A stretch of DNA of 64,000 nt from Shewanella sp. SNU WT4 (lineage in GTDB: Bacteria; Pseudomonadota; Gammaproteobacteria; Enterobacterales; Shewanellaceae). The first letter of the stretch is position 1; each line of letters begins with the position of its first letter. The stretch is taken from the NCBI RefSeq assembly GCF_006494715.1, contig NZ_CP041151.1, positions 1,178,001 to 1,242,000 of the forward strand, given 5' to 3'. Both the position numbers and the translations under genes were made by a program. Of the stretch, positions 1 to 8,641 are shown piece by piece. The notes beneath the pieces were generated by a model that worked only from the letters and a program-made list of their open reading frames with translations, made no database searches and had not been told where the DNA came from.

Positions 1-1166
1 ATCGCTAAACCTAAGCCAAACCCGCGGTCTTGCTGCTGATTGTTAGCCGCGCGATAAAAGGGTTCAAAAATATGTTGTTGTTCATGCTCGCTGATTGCAG
101 GGCCATCGTTCTCGACATCAATTTGCCAAGTATCACAGTGGCGAACCAGATTAACTTGGATTTTATGCCTATGATAGCGCAATGCATTGGTGAGTAAGTT
201 TTGTAAGGCGCGCTCGATTAAGCTAGGCTCTAACATCACGCAGCAAGGCTGTTCAATGCCGGTGGCGATAATCCTTTGCTGGCACAGAGGTTGAATGCGC
301 TCCACTGTTTGCTGCACTAAGAGGGATAAGTCGCACAATTGACGGTCAACATTAAGCTGCGCTGACTCTAAGCGGGCGTAGCTTAATAGCTCAGTCAGCA
401 AGCCTTCCATCTCAGCGATATCAAGCTGCATATCTTCAATAAACTGGCTGCGCTGCTCTAGCGTTTTCTGGTCGCTGCAATAACTGGGTAGCAGCGCCAT
501 GGCAAATTTAAGTCGAGCCAGCGGCGTGCGTAATTCGTGAGACACAGTATTCGATAAGTGCTGCTGATTATCGATAAGATTGCCAATCTGTTTGCCCATC
601 TTATTAAACGCTTCTCCAAGAAATACCACTTGGGAGCTTGGTAATAAATTTACGCGGGTATTCCACTTAGCCTTGGCAAAGTCATTGGCGGCTAATTCTA
701 GCTTGCGTAAATCCCGCGACAATGGGCGTATCCATAACAAGATGACCAAGGCCAGTAATAGATAAAAACCTAAGGTAAAGGTAGTTTCCCAGCCTGCTAA
801 TGGCGCTGCCGCGAGCGGGCCGAGCATCAGCACTTGTTCGCCCACTGGAATAAATAAGTATTGCTGCTTGTGGTTATTGACCGTGCGCAACACTTGATTA
901 GGCGCGAGCGCTTGGCTGGTTTGCAGTGAGATTTGATCTTGTGACAATAGAGCGACAGGGCGCTCGGGATTAGCGTCAATTTTACTCAAGTAACGCTGAC
1001 GCTGCTCTGCTGGCATTTGTTCTAATAAATCTGCCAGCAACAGCAGTGACGGTTGATTCGCTTGTTGTTGACCAAACGTGCTGTGCCACACTTCTTCTAA
1101 AGTCCAACCTATGCCGAGAATACTTAGGCTAAGAAGCAGGTATAGGCTAATAAACAAGCGCTTCAC
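1..1166 (-). CDS. RstB-like sensor histidine kinase (C-terminus outside window)
   Basis: Inner membrane sensor kinase that would phosphorylate the response regulator encoded immediately upstream. Reading from a GTG at 1166 gives an N-terminal membrane segment, a periplasmic domain of about 110 residues, a second membrane segment, a HAMP-like linker, the H-box VSHELRTPLARL, an N-box region (LQNLLTNALRY) and the G1 box GFGLGLA at the window edge, so only the last part of the ATPase domain is missing. The GTG is preceded by AAGGA and lies 8 bp after the regulator stop, so the two are co-transcribed. Overall layout resembles E. coli RstB. The signal sensed is not visible; the upstream MipA and DUF3019 genes suggest an envelope signal (inference). 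Confidence 0.9.
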   Translation of the reverse strand, partial: MKRLFISLYLLLSLSILGIGWTLEEVWHSTFGQQQANQPSLLLLADLLEQMPAEQRQRYLSKIDANPERPVALLSQDQISLQTSQALAPNQVLRTVNNHKQQYLFIPVGEQVLMLGPLAAAPLAGWETTFTLGFYLLLALVILLWIRPLSRDLRKLELAANDFAKAKWNTRVNLLPSSQVVFLGEAFNKMGKQIGNLIDNQQHLSNTVSHELRTPLARLKFAMALLPSYCSDQKTLEQRSQFIEDMQLDIAEMEGLLTELLSYARLESAQLNVDRQLCDLSLLVQQTVERIQPLCQQRIIATGIEQPCCVMLEPSLIERALQNLLTNALRYHRHKIQVNLVRHCDTWQIDVENDGPAISEHEQQHIFEPFYRAANNQQQDRGFGLGLA

Positions 1167-1174
1167 GGGGATCC

Positions 1175-1891
1175 TTAATTATTCCAAGCTTCTGGAGCAA
1201 ACAAGTAACCTTGGCCCCATACGGTTTTAATCCGAAACGGAGTTTCGATATTGTCGCCAAGTTTTTTGCGTAGGCGTGAAATACGTACGTCAATTTTTCT
1301 ATCTTTGCCATCAAAATCAATATTAAGCAAATATTGATAAATGAATTGGCGACTTAACACTTGGCCAGCGTTTGAGGCCAGTAACCACAATAATTCAAAT
1401 TCATGGCTGGTTAAGTCAACCGCATGATCACTCAGTAAAATCGCTTGGGTGTGGGGATCTATGCTGAGCTTGCCAAAGTTAAGACAATGGGATTCGTGCT
1501 GATGAGTAGGTTTGGCGCGGCGGCGCAATAAGTTATGAATACGCGCTACTAGTAATGCGGGTTCTACCGGCTTAACCACATAATCATCGGCGCCCAATTC
1601 TAAGCCTTTAATCTGATCTTCAGGCGTGCCTAAGGCGCTCATCAATAAGATAGGGCCATGGAAATAATCCGGTAATTTTTCACACAATGATAAGCCATCT
1701 AGGCCTGGCAGCATGATATCGAGCAAAATAATGTCAGGCTTATAGTTGATTAAACGAGTCAGCACTGTGTCACCACGGCGCTCCACTTCAACATGCATTC
1801 CTTGCGACTTTAAGTAATCTGAAATCAAATTGGCCAAGCGTATATCATCTTCAACTAACAGCACACGAAAAGGCGATTGAGGCGTAGTCAT
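1175..1891 (-). CDS. OmpR/PhoB-family response regulator, RstA-like
   Basis: Two-component transcription factor. The N-terminal receiver domain has the acidic pair in LLVEDD, the phospho-acceptor Asp in IILLDIMLPGLDG and the Lys in YVVKPVEP; the C-terminal half is a winged-helix DNA-binding domain ending in RIKTVWGQGYLF, typical of the OmpR class. I place the start at the ATG at 1891 because it overlaps the DUF3019 stop (TAATG) and has GGAG upstream; a TTG five codons earlier is less likely. It is paired with the kinase encoded next to it, and probably controls its own operon (inference). Confidence 0.92.
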   Translation of the reverse strand: MTTPQSPFRVLLVEDDIRLANLISDYLKSQGMHVEVERRGDTVLTRLINYKPDIILLDIMLPGLDGLSLCEKLPDYFHGPILLMSALGTPEDQIKGLELGADDYVVKPVEPALLVARIHNLLRRRAKPTHQHESHCLNFGKLSIDPHTQAILLSDHAVDLTSHEFELLWLLASNAGQVLSRQFIYQYLLNIDFDGKDRKIDVRISRLRKKLGDNIETPFRIKTVWGQGYLFAPEAWNN

Positions 1892-2295
1892 TAAAATAAA
1901 CTCCAAGGATTTCGGTAGCGTCGACGCTCAGACGTTTGATTGGGGCTAGTCACGGTAAATTTAGCATCGGCGAGTATTTGGTGTGTGGCCTTATCTACTA
2001 ATAAAAACTGCATATCTGCTTGAGCCTGCACTTCAATTACGGTTGTGTGACTGTTTGGGTCTTGGTTACACCAAGGCGCAATAGTGTCATCCACACTCTG
2101 AATACAAACGGCATTGTTAGTGCTTGTTTGCCAATGAAATTGAACTTGAATACGGCAGTGGCTCGTAGCGGCGTCAATAATGCAGACACTCGGCGTGAGG
2201 TGCAAGAGATTTTGCTCATCGTTCGCTGCCAATGGGAGACTGCTCATCACTGCGAGTGTCAATAACCCCATAATACTGACTAAAGTGTTAGGCAT
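1891..2295 (-). CDS. DUF3019-type periplasmic protein
   Basis: A 134-residue exported protein with an N-terminal signal peptide (hydrophobic stretch, then AANDE) and four cysteines in the mature part (VCII, HCRIQV, AVCIQS, PWCNQ) that could form two disulfides. I recognise the pattern as DUF3019, a family of unknown function frequent in Shewanella and related genera. Its stop overlaps the response-regulator start and it follows a MipA/OmpV gene, so it is a member of a four-gene two-component operon. It may be a periplasmic accessory to signal perception, but that is inference. The C-terminus is unusually basic (ERRRYRNPW). Confidence 0.75.
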   Translation of the reverse strand: MPNTLVSIMGLLTLAVMSSLPLAANDEQNLLHLTPSVCIIDAATSHCRIQVQFHWQTSTNNAVCIQSVDDTIAPWCNQDPNSHTTVIEVQAQADMQFLLVDKATHQILADAKFTVTSPNQTSERRRYRNPWSLF

Positions 2296-2324
2296 TACTT
2301 ATGCCTTAGTTGGCGGATTGCTGG

Positions 2325-3263
2325 TTACCATAAGTAAGCGACCCCCACAAAGACATGACGGCTGTAGTCTCTGATGATGAGCGGGCTATCGACTATGCTA
2401 GCGGCGAGGTGGCGATAGCGAGTCAAGCTTATAAGCTGCCAATGTTCATCTATGGCATAGGTTAAGCTGGCTCCAAGTTGTGGGCTTATGCCAGTGCTTG
2501 CTTCATAAGGTAAGTGATAACCAAATTCTTGGGCTCGCGGTTGATAGTAATAGCCAATCACATCGGCATCTTGCCAATGAGCACTGGCATCGAGTTGCAG
2601 CGAAAAATTGGACCAAGCAATAAGTTTAGTAAGAGCTACGCGCGCTTCTATGCCTTGATGCACGCCAAAGAGATCATGGCCAACACTGATACTGATATCA
2701 GCGAGAGGATTAAAATACCAAGCTTCAATGCCGGCAACATAAGTAAAGTGGCGCTGCGCTAATGGGGTGTTGTGGTTCAATGAGTTCGCGCCATCCTCAT
2801 GGATAACGTCTTCATGGTGTTGTCTAGAGGCGCCACTTACAAAAATGTTGCTTGGATCCCAGCGGTAAAAATAGCCACGTTCGCCACTGTAGGCGGCAAT
2901 GATATTCACGGCAACATCTTGATTTTCAACTAATGAATAACCAAATAAACCATTGTCAAAAAAGAACGACTGACCGTAATAAGCAATACTGGGAATGAGA
3001 TAAATCGGAATGGCAGCATGATTGATGAGTGGATTGGATTGTTCGCCATAACCAGCCGCGAGAGCCACTGACCATTGGTCGGTGTTAATGCAGTCTAATG
3101 ATAGTGCGCATGTATTGTCTTCTGCCCAAGCTAAGTGGCTGCTGACCAATAGACTAGCGCTTAAGGCGCTAGCAAATAAGAGTGCGCCCCATCTCTTACT
3201 GAGCAATAAACGACTCGCAAGTGATCTTAGTCCAAAGCAAGCAAGGTGCATGGCGCATACCAT
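2325..3263 (-). CDS. MipA/OmpV family outer membrane protein
   Basis: Predicted outer membrane beta-barrel of the MipA/OmpV family. The N-terminus has a long hydrophobic export signal ending near LAWAEDNT. The mature part has the family opening WSVALAAGYGEQSNPL, then alternating aromatic-rich strands (IPIYLIPSIAYYGQSFFFDNG), ending in an aromatic residue (VGVAYLW), as barrel proteins do. First gene of the operon with DUF3019, response regulator and kinase; the 29-bp gap to DUF3019 fits co-transcription. MipA/OmpV proteins elsewhere bind MltA scaffolds or respond to osmotic or antimicrobial stress; the role here is unproven. The start could lie downstream of the chosen ATG, as the pre-signal segment is long. 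Confidence 0.85.
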   Translation of the reverse strand: MVCAMHLACFGLRSLASRLLLSKRWGALLFASALSASLLVSSHLAWAEDNTCALSLDCINTDQWSVALAAGYGEQSNPLINHAAIPIYLIPSIAYYGQSFFFDNGLFGYSLVENQDVAVNIIAAYSGERGYFYRWDPSNIFVSGASRQHHEDVIHEDGANSLNHNTPLAQRHFTYVAGIEAWYFNPLADISISVGHDLFGVHQGIEARVALTKLIAWSNFSLQLDASAHWQDADVIGYYYQPRAQEFGYHLPYEASTGISPQLGASLTYAIDEHWQLISLTRYRHLAASIVDSPLIIRDYSRHVFVGVAYLW

Positions 3264-3917
3264 AAGGGCAAAGTGGAGATAATTATATCAGTAACAAATG
3301 GTTAAAACAGTATCAACATCTGGCGTGATACAAATTGATCCAATTATGACTATGTTGCAGTTGCGTGTTAATGCTATCGTCGCGCTGAACGTGGTTTTTG
3401 GCCCCGTTTATTAACAGCTAATAGACTGACGCAGTCTTAAGCATAATCACTGGCCGACTATTGCAAACAATTGGCTGTAACTGTGGCGCTGGTCACGTAA
3501 GCACGGTTTTTGTGGTGCTGGTCGCATCGTCTTTGCCTAATTGGCCATGAATGGCTGTGATTCATGCCGTCACCTTGGTGGGAGTGTGACTTTTGTCACG
3601 CTATGTTGATGGTTGTGAACTTGGTAGGCTTTTAGGGTGTTTTAGTGCTAACGCAATGATTTTAAACACAATTAATATCATACATATCTTTCTTACGAGC
3701 GAGCTCGGTTGTAAGTTGTTGATATATAGCCTTTTTAATTAATTTCGTTGGTTTTTTGCCTTTGATTAGTGTTTGTTGATTTAATCTCTGCCTTTCTCTA
3801 TGATGCGCGGCTTCTTTAAGAGGAGACGCTGCAATATCGATGTTCGAGCTGCAGTCCACACCCAATTAATTTGTTAACACGGACGATTGTATCGGCCGTT
3901 TTCATTTGAGGAATCAC
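3264..3917. other. Intergenic region between mipA-like gene and satP
   Basis: About 650 bp with no convincing gene between two divergent genes. A 67-codon minus-strand frame (3662-3865) has only a TTG start and no ribosome binding site, although its basic, helical-looking product (LIKGKKPTKLIKKAIYQQLT) is not absurd. The stretch also carries a CRP-like site at 3585-3600. Promoters for both flanking genes must lie here. Confidence 0.5.
3585..3600. promoter_or_regulatory. CRP-like binding site
   Basis: TGTGACTTTTGTCACG matches the CRP palindrome TGTGA-N6-TCACA at 9 of 10 half-site positions. It lies about 320 bp upstream of satP and about 320 bp upstream of the divergent mipA-like gene, so the target is unclear; an acetate transporter is a plausible CRP target. 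Confidence 0.4.
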
Positions 3918-4484
3918 ATGTCTACTAAACTGGCTAACCCAGCGCCACTTGGCTTGATGGGTTTTGGTATGACTACCATTTTATTAAATATCCATAACGC
4001 GGGTTTTTTCCCAATCGATTCAATGATTTTAGCCATGGGTATTTTCTATGGCGGTATTGGTCAGGTATTAGTGGGTATGATGTGCTTTAAGCGTGGCGAC
4101 ACCTTCGGCACCACAGCATTTACTTCATACGGCTTATTCTGGCTGACTCTGGTAGGCCTGTTAGTTATGCCTATGATGGGCGTAGCGCCAAGCCCAGCTC
4201 ACTTCATGGGTTGGTACTTATTATTATGGGGCGTGTTCACTGCCTTTATGTTTGTGGGTTCTTTATGCTACCCACGTGCTAAGCAAGTTGTATTTGGTTT
4301 ATTAACCATTTTATTCTTCTTGCTGGCCGCTCGTGACTTCACTGGTAGCGCCCTGATCGGCACTATCGCTGGTTATGAAGGTATTCTGACTGGCTTGAGC
4401 GCTATCTACTTCGCTATGGCGCAAATATTAAACGGTGAATTTGGCCGTACTATTTTGCCAATCGGTGAAAAGAAAGCTGCTTAA
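3918..4484 (+). CDS. satP: Acetate uptake transporter, GPR1/FUN34/YaaH (SatP) family
   Basis: Inner membrane transporter for acetate and possibly succinate. It carries the family signature NPAPLGL near residue 7 and six hydrophobic segments spread over 188 residues, the usual size and topology for bacterial SatP. The ATG at 3918 has TGAGGA about 7 bp upstream; an upstream in-frame TTG is less likely. It stands alone and ends before a strong hairpin terminator. Family assignment is firm; the substrate is taken from characterised members. Confidence 0.93.
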   Translation: MSTKLANPAPLGLMGFGMTTILLNIHNAGFFPIDSMILAMGIFYGGIGQVLVGMMCFKRGDTFGTTAFTSYGLFWLTLVGLLVMPMMGVAPSPAHFMGWYLLLWGVFTAFMFVGSLCYPRAKQVVFGLLTILFFLLAARDFTGSALIGTIAGYEGILTGLSAIYFAMAQILNGEFGRTILPIGEKKAA

Positions 4485-4542
4485 TCTGTCGTTACGACAG
4501 TGACAAGATTTGAGAGAGAGCCTAAGGGTTCTCTCTCACACT

Positions 4543-4577
4543 AAAAAAGCCGATGCATTGATTGCATCGGCTTTTTT
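4543..4577 (+). terminator. Intrinsic terminator after satP
   Basis: AAAAAAGCCGATGCA pairs with TGCATCGGCTTTTTT around a short loop, giving a perfect stem and a T-run. An extra hairpin (GAGAGAG/CTCTCTC, 4512-4538) precedes it. Confidence 0.9.
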
Positions 4578-4700
4578 GTTGGTCTTTTATGGCGCTTATC
4601 TACCATGGTCCACTTTGTTATGAGCTTACATTGTCATGATCTCAATTTGTCATGAGTCTGCTGGGGCATCATTTCTGAGCCGAATGACCAAGCTCAGCTA

Positions 4701-5177
4701 TTAACCGCGAGCTTGTTGGCGTAAAAACGCTTGGCATTCAGCGGATAATGGTTGCTTGAGCAAATACTGGCGGTTAGTGCCGATTTGCAATACGAAGCCT
4801 TGAGTGTGCTCGGTAATGCTCTCTATGTCTGTCCATGACCAGTGCTGATTGACGAAGTTAGAGGTGATGCGCACGCCACTTTCATTAATGGTGACGCTGA
4901 CGGTATTGTTAGCCGCTTTTGACATCATTTGACGCCATAACCACCAAGTGCGATTAAAGCGGATATTTAAGCCCTCAATGACGCCTAAGCCAATAATAAA
5001 ATAGCTTAAATAGGCAGGTACGCCGCCTGTTGCCAGTCCAAGACCAATAGCGCATAACACGGCGGCCTTGGCATAAGGTTTAATCCCTGTCAGTGGCGTA
5101 GCGGTTTCATCATAACAAGCCAAATAATAGTGGCGGTCTAAAGTGAATTTTGATTCAAAATGCGATTCAGTGATCAT
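4701..5177 (-). CDS. YcxB-like membrane protein
   Basis: 158 residues with an N-terminal soluble stretch (SKFTLDRHYYLACY), two close hydrophobic segments (about 33-68) and a C-terminal soluble domain (WSWTDIESITEHTQGFVLQIG). This order, including the W-x-W-x-D-I motif, is that of the YcxB-like C-terminal domain family, whose function is unknown. It is monocistronic, convergent with satP and divergent from rsuA. A ribosome binding site is weak. No catalytic residues can be named. Confidence 0.7.
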   Translation of the reverse strand: MITESHFESKFTLDRHYYLACYDETATPLTGIKPYAKAAVLCAIGLGLATGGVPAYLSYFIIGLGVIEGLNIRFNRTWWLWRQMMSKAANNTVSVTINESGVRITSNFVNQHWSWTDIESITEHTQGFVLQIGTNRQYLLKQPLSAECQAFLRQQARG

Positions 5178-5456
5178 AACATCTAAGGTTTAAGCGAATA
5201 AACAAAGGCGCAGTGTAGCTGACTTGAGCTTAATTCTCAGTTAATTCCGTGCGTTTTTAGCGCCATCAAGCTAAGTATGGGGTGTTTGTCGCCTCGATAG
5301 AGCTAGTGACGGATGTTGCGTTAACACTTAATTTAAGCCTGAGCGCGTTGCCTGTCGCGCTGTAAGCGTCAATAATGCACGCCTAGTTAGGCTTATGTCT
5401 TCGCCCGTTCACTTGTGCGCCACAGTAACGGCTAAGTGGCACTATTTATCATTATT

Positions 5457-6182
5457 ATGAGTTATCACAGCATGCAAACTAAACGTGGCAGGTTAGATCG
5501 CCTATTAGCCAAACATTTCAATTTACCGCGCAAGCAGATTAGAGCCTTGCTATTAAGTCAGCGCGTCACGGTTGATGGCATCATTATTAAAGACATGGAT
5601 TTTCAGTTGGATGAATTTATGCAGCTGGCATGTGATGGTGAGCTCATTCGTGGCGATGTGCCTAGGTATTACATGGTCAATAAACCCATAGGCATAGTGA
5701 GCGCCACGCAAGATAGCGAGCATCAAACCGTACTGGATTTATTGCCCACAGAATTACGCGCCGATTTGCACATAGTCGGGCGACTTGATTTAAATACTTC
5801 TGGGCTAATATTGCTCACTAATGACAGCCGCTGGTCAGAATCCTTAATGGCGCCAGGCGCGCATGTGGCTAAACGTTATCTCGTGACTTTAAAAGAGGCG
5901 GTAACGGCTGAATATACAGCAGCATTTAGTGCTGGTATGTATTTTGAATTTGAAGATATTACTACCTTGCCGGCAGAGCTTATTATTCACAGCAGTCATC
6001 AAGTAGAAGTAGTGTTAGAAGAAGGTAAGTATCATCAAATTAAGCGGATGTTTGGCCGCTTTCGCAATCAAGTGTTGGCCTTGCATCGCTTTAAAATCGG
6101 CGCCTTATCACTTGACCCTAAGCTTGCCGCGGGTCAGTGGCGCGAATTAACTCCGCAAGAAGTTAAAAACGCTCGCGCCTAA
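5457..6182 (+). CDS. rsuA: 16S rRNA pseudouridine(516) synthase RsuA
   Basis: Converts uridine 516 of 16S rRNA to pseudouridine. An N-terminal S4-like RNA-binding segment (RLDRLLAKHFNLPRKQIRALL) precedes the RsuA/RluB/E/F catalytic domain with GRLDLNTSGLILLTND; the catalytic Asp is residue 111 from the chosen start. The C-terminal VVLEEGKYHQIKRMFG motif is typical. Start choice is uncertain: ATGs at 5457 and 5472 both lack a good ribosome binding site, and 5472 begins closer to the usual N-terminus. RluE/RluB alternatives are less likely because of the S4 arrangement and length. Confidence 0.85.
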   Translation: MSYHSMQTKRGRLDRLLAKHFNLPRKQIRALLLSQRVTVDGIIIKDMDFQLDEFMQLACDGELIRGDVPRYYMVNKPIGIVSATQDSEHQTVLDLLPTELRADLHIVGRLDLNTSGLILLTNDSRWSESLMAPGAHVAKRYLVTLKEAVTAEYTAAFSAGMYFEFEDITTLPAELIIHSSHQVEVVLEEGKYHQIKRMFGRFRNQVLALHRFKIGALSLDPKLAAGQWRELTPQEVKNARA

Positions 6183-6539
6183 GCTTCCGAGTTAACAATC
6201 CCTGGGGTAAAAGTGCCGAGCTAGTGGCTAGTGGCTAGTTGTTAGGAATGACGGCAACTAGCTATCACTTGCGGCGATCCTTTTTGTCAAATCACGACAG
6301 CTACTGAGAATTTCAATTCACATCACTATCGGCAGTATTTATGGCCGGTGTCTTTCTCTAATGCTTTGCTATAACTCTGTATCTCTGTATGTACCTCTGT
6401 ACCTCAGTTACGCAGTCACACAGACTCTTACTCTGTCTTGCGGGCACTCAGGCGTGTAAGCATAGATACACGCGCCTTATCCATCTTTACTCACCGTCAT
6501 TAGCTCTCATTGGTGATTAGTGATTGGCGCGCTGCAACA
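6183..6539. other. Intergenic region downstream of rsuA
   Basis: No open frame with a plausible start is seen. It contains short CTCTGTA(T/C) repeats near 6375-6405 and ends at a strong intrinsic terminator 360 bp downstream of rsuA, so it could be a long 3' UTR or a small RNA gene. Confidence 0.4.
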
Positions 6540-6573
6540 TAGTAGTTATTGATAGGCTAACTACTATTTTTTT
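6540..6573 (+). terminator. Intrinsic terminator with no adjacent gene
   Basis: TAGTAGTTA (6540-6548) pairs perfectly with TAACTACTA (6558-6566), followed by seven T residues. It points in the plus direction. Confidence 0.8.
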
Positions 6574-6601
6574 AGTCTTTTCTATGGAATATCAGGTCGT
6601 T

Positions 6602-6622
6602 AACCTTACAAAAACGTAAGGT
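6602..6622. promoter_or_regulatory. Perfect inverted repeat upstream of ygiW-like gene, putative operator
   Basis: AACCTTAC and GTAAGGTT form an 8-bp perfect inverted repeat separated by 5 bp, about 90 bp before the start of the OB-fold gene. There is no T-run, so a protein-binding site is likelier than a terminator. Confidence 0.4.
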
Positions 6623-6709
6623 TGCGGCAATCTAAATGACAAACTCTTAGTGTAAATTGCTCAGCATAACGACCGACATCCCATGTCTTCAACAGTATTT
6701 GAGTATCTT

Positions 6710-7090
6710 ATGAATAAATTTATCACTTCAAGCGCCTTAGCTCTCGCAACCTTATATTCAGCGGCAAGCTTTGCAAGCCTCCCTGCTGCCAATGTCACCA
6801 ATCAAGGCTTTTCTGGCCCAACTCAAGTGAGTAGCGTTAAGCAGGTATTAGATTCTGGCATGTTCAGTGATGACACGCCTGTGACCTTAGAAGGCCACAT
6901 TACAGCCTCGTTAGGCGGCGAAATGTACCGCTTTGCCGATGACACCGGTAGCGTCAATATCGAAATTGAACATGATAAATGGTTAGGTCTTGAAGTGACG
7001 CCGGCATCTAAAGTGATTATTCAGGGCGAGATAGATAAAGAATTGCAAGATGTGATGGTTGATGTCAGCCAAATTCAGTTGGCTAAATAA
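6710..7090 (+). CDS. YgiW/YdeI-family periplasmic OB-fold stress protein
   Basis: 126-residue exported protein: signal peptide (MNKFITSSALALATLYSAASFA) and a bacterial OB-fold (BOF) domain, with family features VSSVKQVLDSGMFSDDTPVTLEGHI and a C-terminal VDVSQIQL. Family members bind cationic ligands and are linked to peroxide, cadmium and polymyxin tolerance. I start at the second ATG (6710), which gives a proper signal peptide, over the ATG at 6683. Two possible regulatory elements precede it (6540-6573, 6602-6622). Followed 50 bp later by an outer membrane barrel gene in the same direction. Confidence 0.85.
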   Translation: MNKFITSSALALATLYSAASFASLPAANVTNQGFSGPTQVSSVKQVLDSGMFSDDTPVTLEGHITASLGGEMYRFADDTGSVNIEIEHDKWLGLEVTPASKVIIQGEIDKELQDVMVDVSQIQLAK

Positions 7091-7140
7091 TATTAGTGCC
7101 GAATTAATCAACAATTACTAAGTGAAATCTAGAGGTTTTA

Positions 7141-7776
7141 ATGAAAAAGTTATTAGTCTTATCGACTCTTTTAGCCGCCCCAGCGTTTGCCACTCCTTAT
7201 ATTGGTGCTGAATATGGCGTGGCTGCAACTAACCATAATTTTGAGCCTGTTGTTAACTTTGTGCAGTTAACACCAGATAATAACGAAGGTGTGGCTGGCG
7301 TATTTATGGGTTACCAATTTAGCGATAATTTGGCGCTGGAATTAGGATATCGCCAATCTGAATTAAGTGATGGCCAAGGGCAAGAAAGCTTGGTTGGTAC
7401 GGGTGCCGACTTAACCGAAATAGAAAAAGACTGGGACGCCGATATTAAGGTGAAGCAGTTAACCTTAATGCCAATATACTCTTTCCATATCAATGATAAA
7501 TGGACAGCAAAACTGGGCGCCGGTATCAGTTATAGCCGCTATGATTTCAGCGCTTCATTTACTGAAACCAGTGAGCATGTCGCCACAGATATAGAAACTG
7601 TCACTTCGCATATTACCGGTGATACTGGTACTCACAGTGAAATTGGTGCGATTGCCAGTGTCGGAGTGGAATACGCCATAATGCCTGAATGGACCGTGGG
7701 CGTGAATGCTAAATATCAGGCAGATAGTTTCGCTAATAGCAGCAGCGTTAGCTTAATGACTCGCTACTCTTTCTAA
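7141..7776 (+). CDS. Outer membrane beta-barrel protein
   Basis: 211 residues with a cleavable signal (MKKLLVLSTLLAAPAFA), then YIGAEYGVAA and repeated amphipathic strands (GVFMGYQFSDNLALELGYRQ), ending SVSLMTRYSF with a terminal Phe, the signature of Bam-dependent outer membrane barrels. It fits the OmpA/OMP_b-brl superfamily of eight-stranded barrels. AGAGG sits ahead of the ATG. The ligand or function is not known. A long acidic and Thr-rich segment in the middle (residues about 75-100) looks like an extracellular loop. Confidence 0.8.
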   Translation: MKKLLVLSTLLAAPAFATPYIGAEYGVAATNHNFEPVVNFVQLTPDNNEGVAGVFMGYQFSDNLALELGYRQSELSDGQGQESLVGTGADLTEIEKDWDADIKVKQLTLMPIYSFHINDKWTAKLGAGISYSRYDFSASFTETSEHVATDIETVTSHITGDTGTHSEIGAIASVGVEYAIMPEWTVGVNAKYQADSFANSSSVSLMTRYSF

Positions 7777-7945
7777 AGACGCTGCGCCTACTTATTTTTG
7801 CAATCTAACATTGCGAATCTCAGTATTTGCGGCAAGGCACTCTCATTTATCTTTCACTTGTCTCTCACTATTACTTACCTAAGGGCAATCTTAGGGACGG
7901 GGGCAAGTCTATCGCTCAATAGCTTTGGGTTTTTATAGCCTAGAG

Positions 7946-8005
7946 TTATAAATGTCAGGCTTATAAATATCAGGCTTATAAAGATTAAATTTATAAAGCT
8001 TAAGC
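7946..8005. repeat. Degenerate 15-bp tandem repeat, four units
   Basis: Units TTATAAATGTCAGGC, TTATAAATATCAGGC, TTATAAAGATTAAAT and TTATAAAGCTTAAGC follow each other without gaps. The rest of 7777-8053 shows no gene. Confidence 0.7.
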
Positions 8006-8053
8006 GTTAGCGCTGGTGAAGATTTAGCTAAGTGAATAATAGTGTGCAAAGAA

Positions 8054-8116
8054 AATCGAGCATAAATTATGCTCGATTAAATGAATGGCCGTTCAGGTTA
8101 ATTGATCGGCCATTTT
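8054..8116. terminator. Bidirectional terminator hairpins between barrel gene and ppiB
   Basis: AATCGAGCAT (8054-8063) pairs with ATGCTCGATT (8069-8078). A second stem, ATGGCCG with CGGCCAT followed by T6, lies just right of it. Together they serve the convergent genes on both strands. Confidence 0.75.
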
Positions 8117-8137
8117 TTATGTGAGCTCAGGCTTAGC

Positions 8138-8641
8138 TTATTTAATAGCTACTTTTTCAATCACTATATCGCTACGCGGGACATCATCATGGCCAAATAA
8201 TGACGTGGTCTTGACGTTAGCAATGGTATTAACTACATCCATACCTGCAGTGACTTTGCCAAATACGGCGTAGCCCCAGCCATTGTTGGTGGTTGAGGTA
8301 TGATCCAAGAAATCATTGTTGGCTAAGTTAATAAAAAACTGCGCAGTGGCAGAATGCGGCGCATCGGTGCGCGCCATCGCTATTGAGCCAATGACATTTT
8401 TTAAACCGCGGTTAGCTTCATTGACAATCGGGGCGTTAGTCGGCTTTTCATCAAAATTCGGAGTCATACCGCCGCCTTGGATCATAAAACCTTTGATCAC
8501 TCGATGAAATAGCGTGCCTTCATAAAAGCCATCTTGGCAATATTTCAAAAAATTCTTGGAAGATACTGGCGCCGTGTCCATATCCAGTTCAATTTCAATA
8601 TCACCTAAGTTAGTCGTAAAAATAATTGTCATGAGTTTCAT
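8138..8641 (-). CDS. ppiB: Peptidyl-prolyl cis-trans isomerase B (cyclophilin type)
   Basis: Cytoplasmic cyclophilin that catalyses proline cis-trans isomerisation. The family blocks are all present: [62 protein letters not shown] and [17 protein letters not shown]. The catalytic Arg of FHRVI and the Gln of FMIQGG are conserved. No signal peptide, which fits PpiB rather than the periplasmic PpiA. Two in-frame ATGs three codons apart (8641, 8632) could start it. Confidence 0.95.
   Translation of the reverse strand: MKLMTIIFTTNLGDIEIELDMDTAPVSSKNFLKYCQDGFYEGTLFHRVIKGFMIQGGGMTPNFDEKPTNAPIVNEANRGLKNVIGSIAMARTDAPHSATAQFFINLANNDFLDHTSTTNNGWGYAVFGKVTAGMDVVNTIANVKTTSLFGHDDVPRSDIVIEKVAIK

Noticed and set aside
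3662..3865. 67-codon minus-strand frame
   Set aside because: TTG start, no ribosome binding site, no recognised family; mentioned only inside the gap entry.
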